A stretch of 64,000 nucleotides of DNA from Rhizobium hidalgonense. Its GTDB lineage: Bacteria > Pseudomonadota > Alphaproteobacteria > Rhizobiales > Rhizobiaceae. This document shows, one piece after another, positions 61,672 through 64,000 of the stretch. Numbering within the stretch: the first letter of the stretch is position 1; each line of letters starts with the position of its first letter. Below the pieces are notes generated by a model. That model had not been told where the DNA came from. It saw only the letters and a program-made list of their open reading frames with translations, and ran no database searches. The translations under genes were made by a program, and so were the position numbers. The stretch spans positions 328,225 to 392,224 of the forward strand of contig NZ_LODW01000059.1 in assembly GCF_002914525.1 (NCBI RefSeq), written 5' to 3'.

Positions 61672-62612
61672 TGCAGCTGTTCGATATCATCGCTTCATCA
61701 GGGCTCTGGGCGGCAATCCTGCGCATCGCCACGCCGCTGATCTTCGGCACGCTCGGCGCCCTGCTCTGCGAACGGGCCGGCGTGCTCAATCTCGGCATCG
61801 AAGGCATCATGACATTCGGAGCGATGATCGGCTGGCTTTCCGTCTATCACGGCGCCGATCTGTGGACCGGCCTGCTGATTGCCGCGGTGGCCGGCGGCGT
61901 CTTCGGCCTGTTGCATGCGGGGCTGACGGTGACACTCGGCCTCTCGCAGCATGTCGCCGGTCTCGGCGTCACGCTGTTTGCGTCGAGCTTCAGTTATTAC
62001 GTCTTCCGGCTGATCGTTCCGCTTGCCAATACGCCGCCCACCATCGTGCCGTTCCAGCCGATCGCCATTCCCGGCCTCTCGACGCTGCCTTTCATCGGTC
62101 CGGCTTTCTTAACGCAGACGGCGCCGACTTATCTTGCGATCGCGATCGCCCTGTTGATGGCCTACATCATCTTCCGCACGCCCGTGGGGCTTGCGATCCG
62201 CATGACGGGCGAGAACCCGCATGCGGCGGAAGCCCAGGGCGTCAATCCGATGAAGGTGCGTTACGGCGCGGTCATCGCCGGCAGCGCGCTGATGGGAATG
62301 GGTGGCGCCTTCCTGACCTTGTCGGCATTCAACAGCTTCTTCCCCACAATGGTGCAGGGGCGCGGCTGGATCTGCATCGCGCTCGTCGTTTTCGCCTCCT
62401 GGCGCCCGGGCCGCGCTCTGTTCGGCGCCTTGCTCTTCGCCTTCTTCGATGCCTTCCAGCTTCGGCTGCAAACCGCGCTGAGCGGGCTCGTGCCCTATCA
62501 GCTCTTCCTGATGACGCCCTATATCCTTTCCATCGCCGCGCTTGCCGTCATGGCCCGCCGCGCCCGCGTTCCGCAGGCGCTGATGCAGCCCTATCGCCGT
62601 GGCGAGCGCTGA
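61668..62612 (+). CDS. BMP-type nucleoside importer permease 2
   Basis: 314 residues, eight or so spans; family motifs CERAGVLNLGIEGIMTFGAM, SQHVAGLGVTLFASSFSYYV and RMTGENPHAAEAQGVNPMKV (YufQ type). Second half of the channel. Followed by 26 bp to the deaminase-like gene. Confidence 0.94.
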   Translation: MMQLFDIIASSGLWAAILRIATPLIFGTLGALLCERAGVLNLGIEGIMTFGAMIGWLSVYHGADLWTGLLIAAVAGGVFGLLHAGLTVTLGLSQHVAGLGVTLFASSFSYYVFRLIVPLANTPPTIVPFQPIAIPGLSTLPFIGPAFLTQTAPTYLAIAIALLMAYIIFRTPVGLAIRMTGENPHAAEAQGVNPMKVRYGAVIAGSALMGMGGAFLTLSAFNSFFPTMVQGRGWICIALVVFASWRPGRALFGALLFAFFDAFQLRLQTALSGLVPYQLFLMTPYILSIAALAVMARRARVPQALMQPYRRGER

Positions 62613-62638
62613 GACCGTCCACATCTAACGAGGTTCCG

Positions 62639-63928
62639 ATGTTCGATCTGATCGTCAGAAATGCAAATCTCCCCGACGGCCGCACCGGCATCGATATTGG
62701 CATCGAGGGCGACAGGATCATCGCCGTGGAGCGCGATCTTCAAGCACAGGCGGGCGAAGAAATCGACGCAACCGGCAGGTTGGTCAGCCCGCCTTTCGTC
62801 GATCCGCATTTTCATATGGACGCTACCCTATCGCTCGGCCTGCCGCGCATGAACGTTTCCGGTACCCTGCTCGAAGGCATCGCGCTCTGGGGGGAGTTGC
62901 GCCCGATCGTGACGAAGGAAGAGCTGGTCGATCGCGCGCTGCGCTATTGCGATCTGGCGGTCACACAAGGCCTGCTCTTCATTCGCAGCCATGTCGATAC
63001 TAGCGATGCCAGGCTGGTGACCGTCGAGGCGATGATCGAGGTTCGCGAGAAGGTCGCGCCCTATATCGATCTTCAATTGGTCGCCTTTCCCCAGGACGGT
63101 TATTACCGCTCGCCGGGTGCGATCGACGCACTCAGCCGGGCCCTCGACATGGGCGTCGACATCGTCGGCGGCATTCCCCACTTTGAACGGACGATGGGCG
63201 AAGGGACGGCGTCGGTCGAGGCGCTCTGCCGTATCGCTGCCGATCGCGGCCTGCCGGTCGATATGCATTGCGACGAGACCGACGATCCGCTCTCGCGCCA
63301 CATCGAGACGCTGGCTGCGCAAACCATCCGTTTCGGCCTCCAGGGACGCGTCGCAGGCTCGCATCTGACCTCGATGCATTCGATGGACAATTATTATGTC
63401 TCCAAGCTCATCCCGCTAATGGCGGAGGCTCGGATCAACGTCATCCCCAATCCGTTGATCAACATCATGCTGCAGGGCCGGCACGATACCTATCCGAAAC
63501 GCCGCGGCATGACCCGCGTGAGGGAATTGATGGATGCCGGGCTCAACGTCTCCTTCGGGCACGATTGCGTCATGGACCCCTGGTATTCGATGGGATCGGG
63601 CGACATGCTTGAGGTTGGCCATATGGCGATCCATGTCGCCCAGATGGCCGGCATCGACGACAAGAAGAAAATCTTCGACGCGTTGACCGTCAATTCGGCG
63701 AAGACGATGGGCCTTGCAGGCTACGGTCTGGAGAAGGGATGCAACGCCGACCTCGTCATCCTCCAGGCGAGCGATACGCTGGAAGCGCTGCGGCTGAAGC
63801 CGAACCGGCTGGCGGTGATCCGCCGCGGCAAGGTGATCGCCCGCTCGGCGCCGCGTATCGGCGAGCTTTTCCTGAACGGGCGCCCGGCGCGGATCGACGG
63901 CGGTCTGGATTACGCACCTCGCCATTAG
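62639..63928 (+). CDS. Cytosine-deaminase-like metal-dependent amidohydrolase
   Basis: 429 residues closely patterned on E. coli CodA: metal ligands His57 and His59 in DPHFHMD, HCDETDDP (CodA His214, Glu217), GSHLTSMHS (His246), LQGRHDTYPKRRGMTRV, and GHDCVMDPWYSMG. CodA has GHDDV here: the metal-ligand Asp313 is kept but substrate-contacting Asp314 is Cys, so the substrate may not be cytosine. GAGG precedes the ATG 6 nt away. Last gene of the importer operon; with the amidase it suggests use of a nucleobase-like amide or ring compound. Confidence 0.9.
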   Translation: MFDLIVRNANLPDGRTGIDIGIEGDRIIAVERDLQAQAGEEIDATGRLVSPPFVDPHFHMDATLSLGLPRMNVSGTLLEGIALWGELRPIVTKEELVDRALRYCDLAVTQGLLFIRSHVDTSDARLVTVEAMIEVREKVAPYIDLQLVAFPQDGYYRSPGAIDALSRALDMGVDIVGGIPHFERTMGEGTASVEALCRIAADRGLPVDMHCDETDDPLSRHIETLAAQTIRFGLQGRVAGSHLTSMHSMDNYYVSKLIPLMAEARINVIPNPLINIMLQGRHDTYPKRRGMTRVRELMDAGLNVSFGHDCVMDPWYSMGSGDMLEVGHMAIHVAQMAGIDDKKKIFDALTVNSAKTMGLAGYGLEKGCNADLVILQASDTLEALRLKPNRLAVIRRGKVIARSAPRIGELFLNGRPARIDGGLDYAPRH

Positions 63929-64000
63929 CTCTAGAGCGGGATGATTTTACGTCCGTTCATATCCGGCTTCCTTGAAGTAGTTTAGGCACTCTTTTGGCGA

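Noticed and set aside
61862..62638. Long in-frame extension upstream of the deaminase-like gene
   Set aside because: It is an out-of-phase reading of the permease gene; the ATG at 62639 has a ribosome site and matches the family start.
63929..64000. Possible start of another intergenic repeat at the right edge (CTAGAGCGGGATGATTTTA)
   Set aside because: Resembles rhizobial intergenic text from memory, but too little sequence remains to support a feature.

Overview
The window looks like accessory DNA, most likely a large plasmid or chromid, from a Rhizobium of the leguminosarum/etli group. Support: high-GC coding in long codirectional blocks, five sets of ABC transporter genes, many LacI/GntR/LysR/LuxR regulators, rhizobial-type intergenic repeats (2559-2692, 20099-20504), and no ribosomal, tRNA or core replication genes. 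From memory, panC-panB and oxyR-katG both lie on plasmid p42f of R. etli CFN42; both pairs are here, close together. No repABC locus is in the window.

Layout. 1-5094: a fructoside-use operon (LacI regulator, sugar-binding protein, two permeases, GH32 fructosidase cut by the left edge). 5225-9061: small single genes (secreted protein, GntR regulator, acetyltransferase, GYD protein, Pcmt-like methyltransferase). 9062-11826: a 2.8 kb stretch with no credible protein gene, made of diverged repeats and a recurring 16-bp palindrome that fits the repABC parS consensus. 11827-15561: YihY membrane protein, PLP sulfur enzyme, cupin and NmrA-like protein. 15937-20098: acyl-CoA genes (thiolase, acyl-CoA ligase, thioesterase, reductase). 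20505-23191: a tartrate locus in decay, with ttuC intact but the transporter internally deleted and the following kinase reduced to a stub. 23239-29095: katG/oxyR, panCB and a ProQ-family gene. 29258-32146: imino-acid reductase, DapA-like enzyme and GntR regulator. 32517-33123: ParDE toxin-antitoxin pair.

33415-42208 is the most interesting coding block. A LuxR solo with the W-to-M and Y-to-W pocket changes of the plant-responsive (OryR/PsoR/PipR) subfamily sits between two proline-iminopeptidase-like hydrolases. It is followed by a complete peptide-type ABC importer and preceded by an acetamidase-family gene. A nearly identical 24-bp element, in the same orientation relative to the gene, precedes each hydrolase. 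This looks like a self-contained circuit for importing, processing and sensing a plant compound.

42286-52811: glutathione-dependent oxidoreductase, then a GntR-controlled sugar-type ABC operon with an MocA-type dehydrogenase and cupin, divergent from a Tm-1-like/PEP-hydrolase-like pair. 53027-56460: universal stress protein, CbpA-CbpM chaperone pair, and a PlsC-CdsA phospholipid pair. 56696-63928: a BMP-family nucleoside-type importer operon with an amidase and a cytosine-deaminase-like hydrolase.
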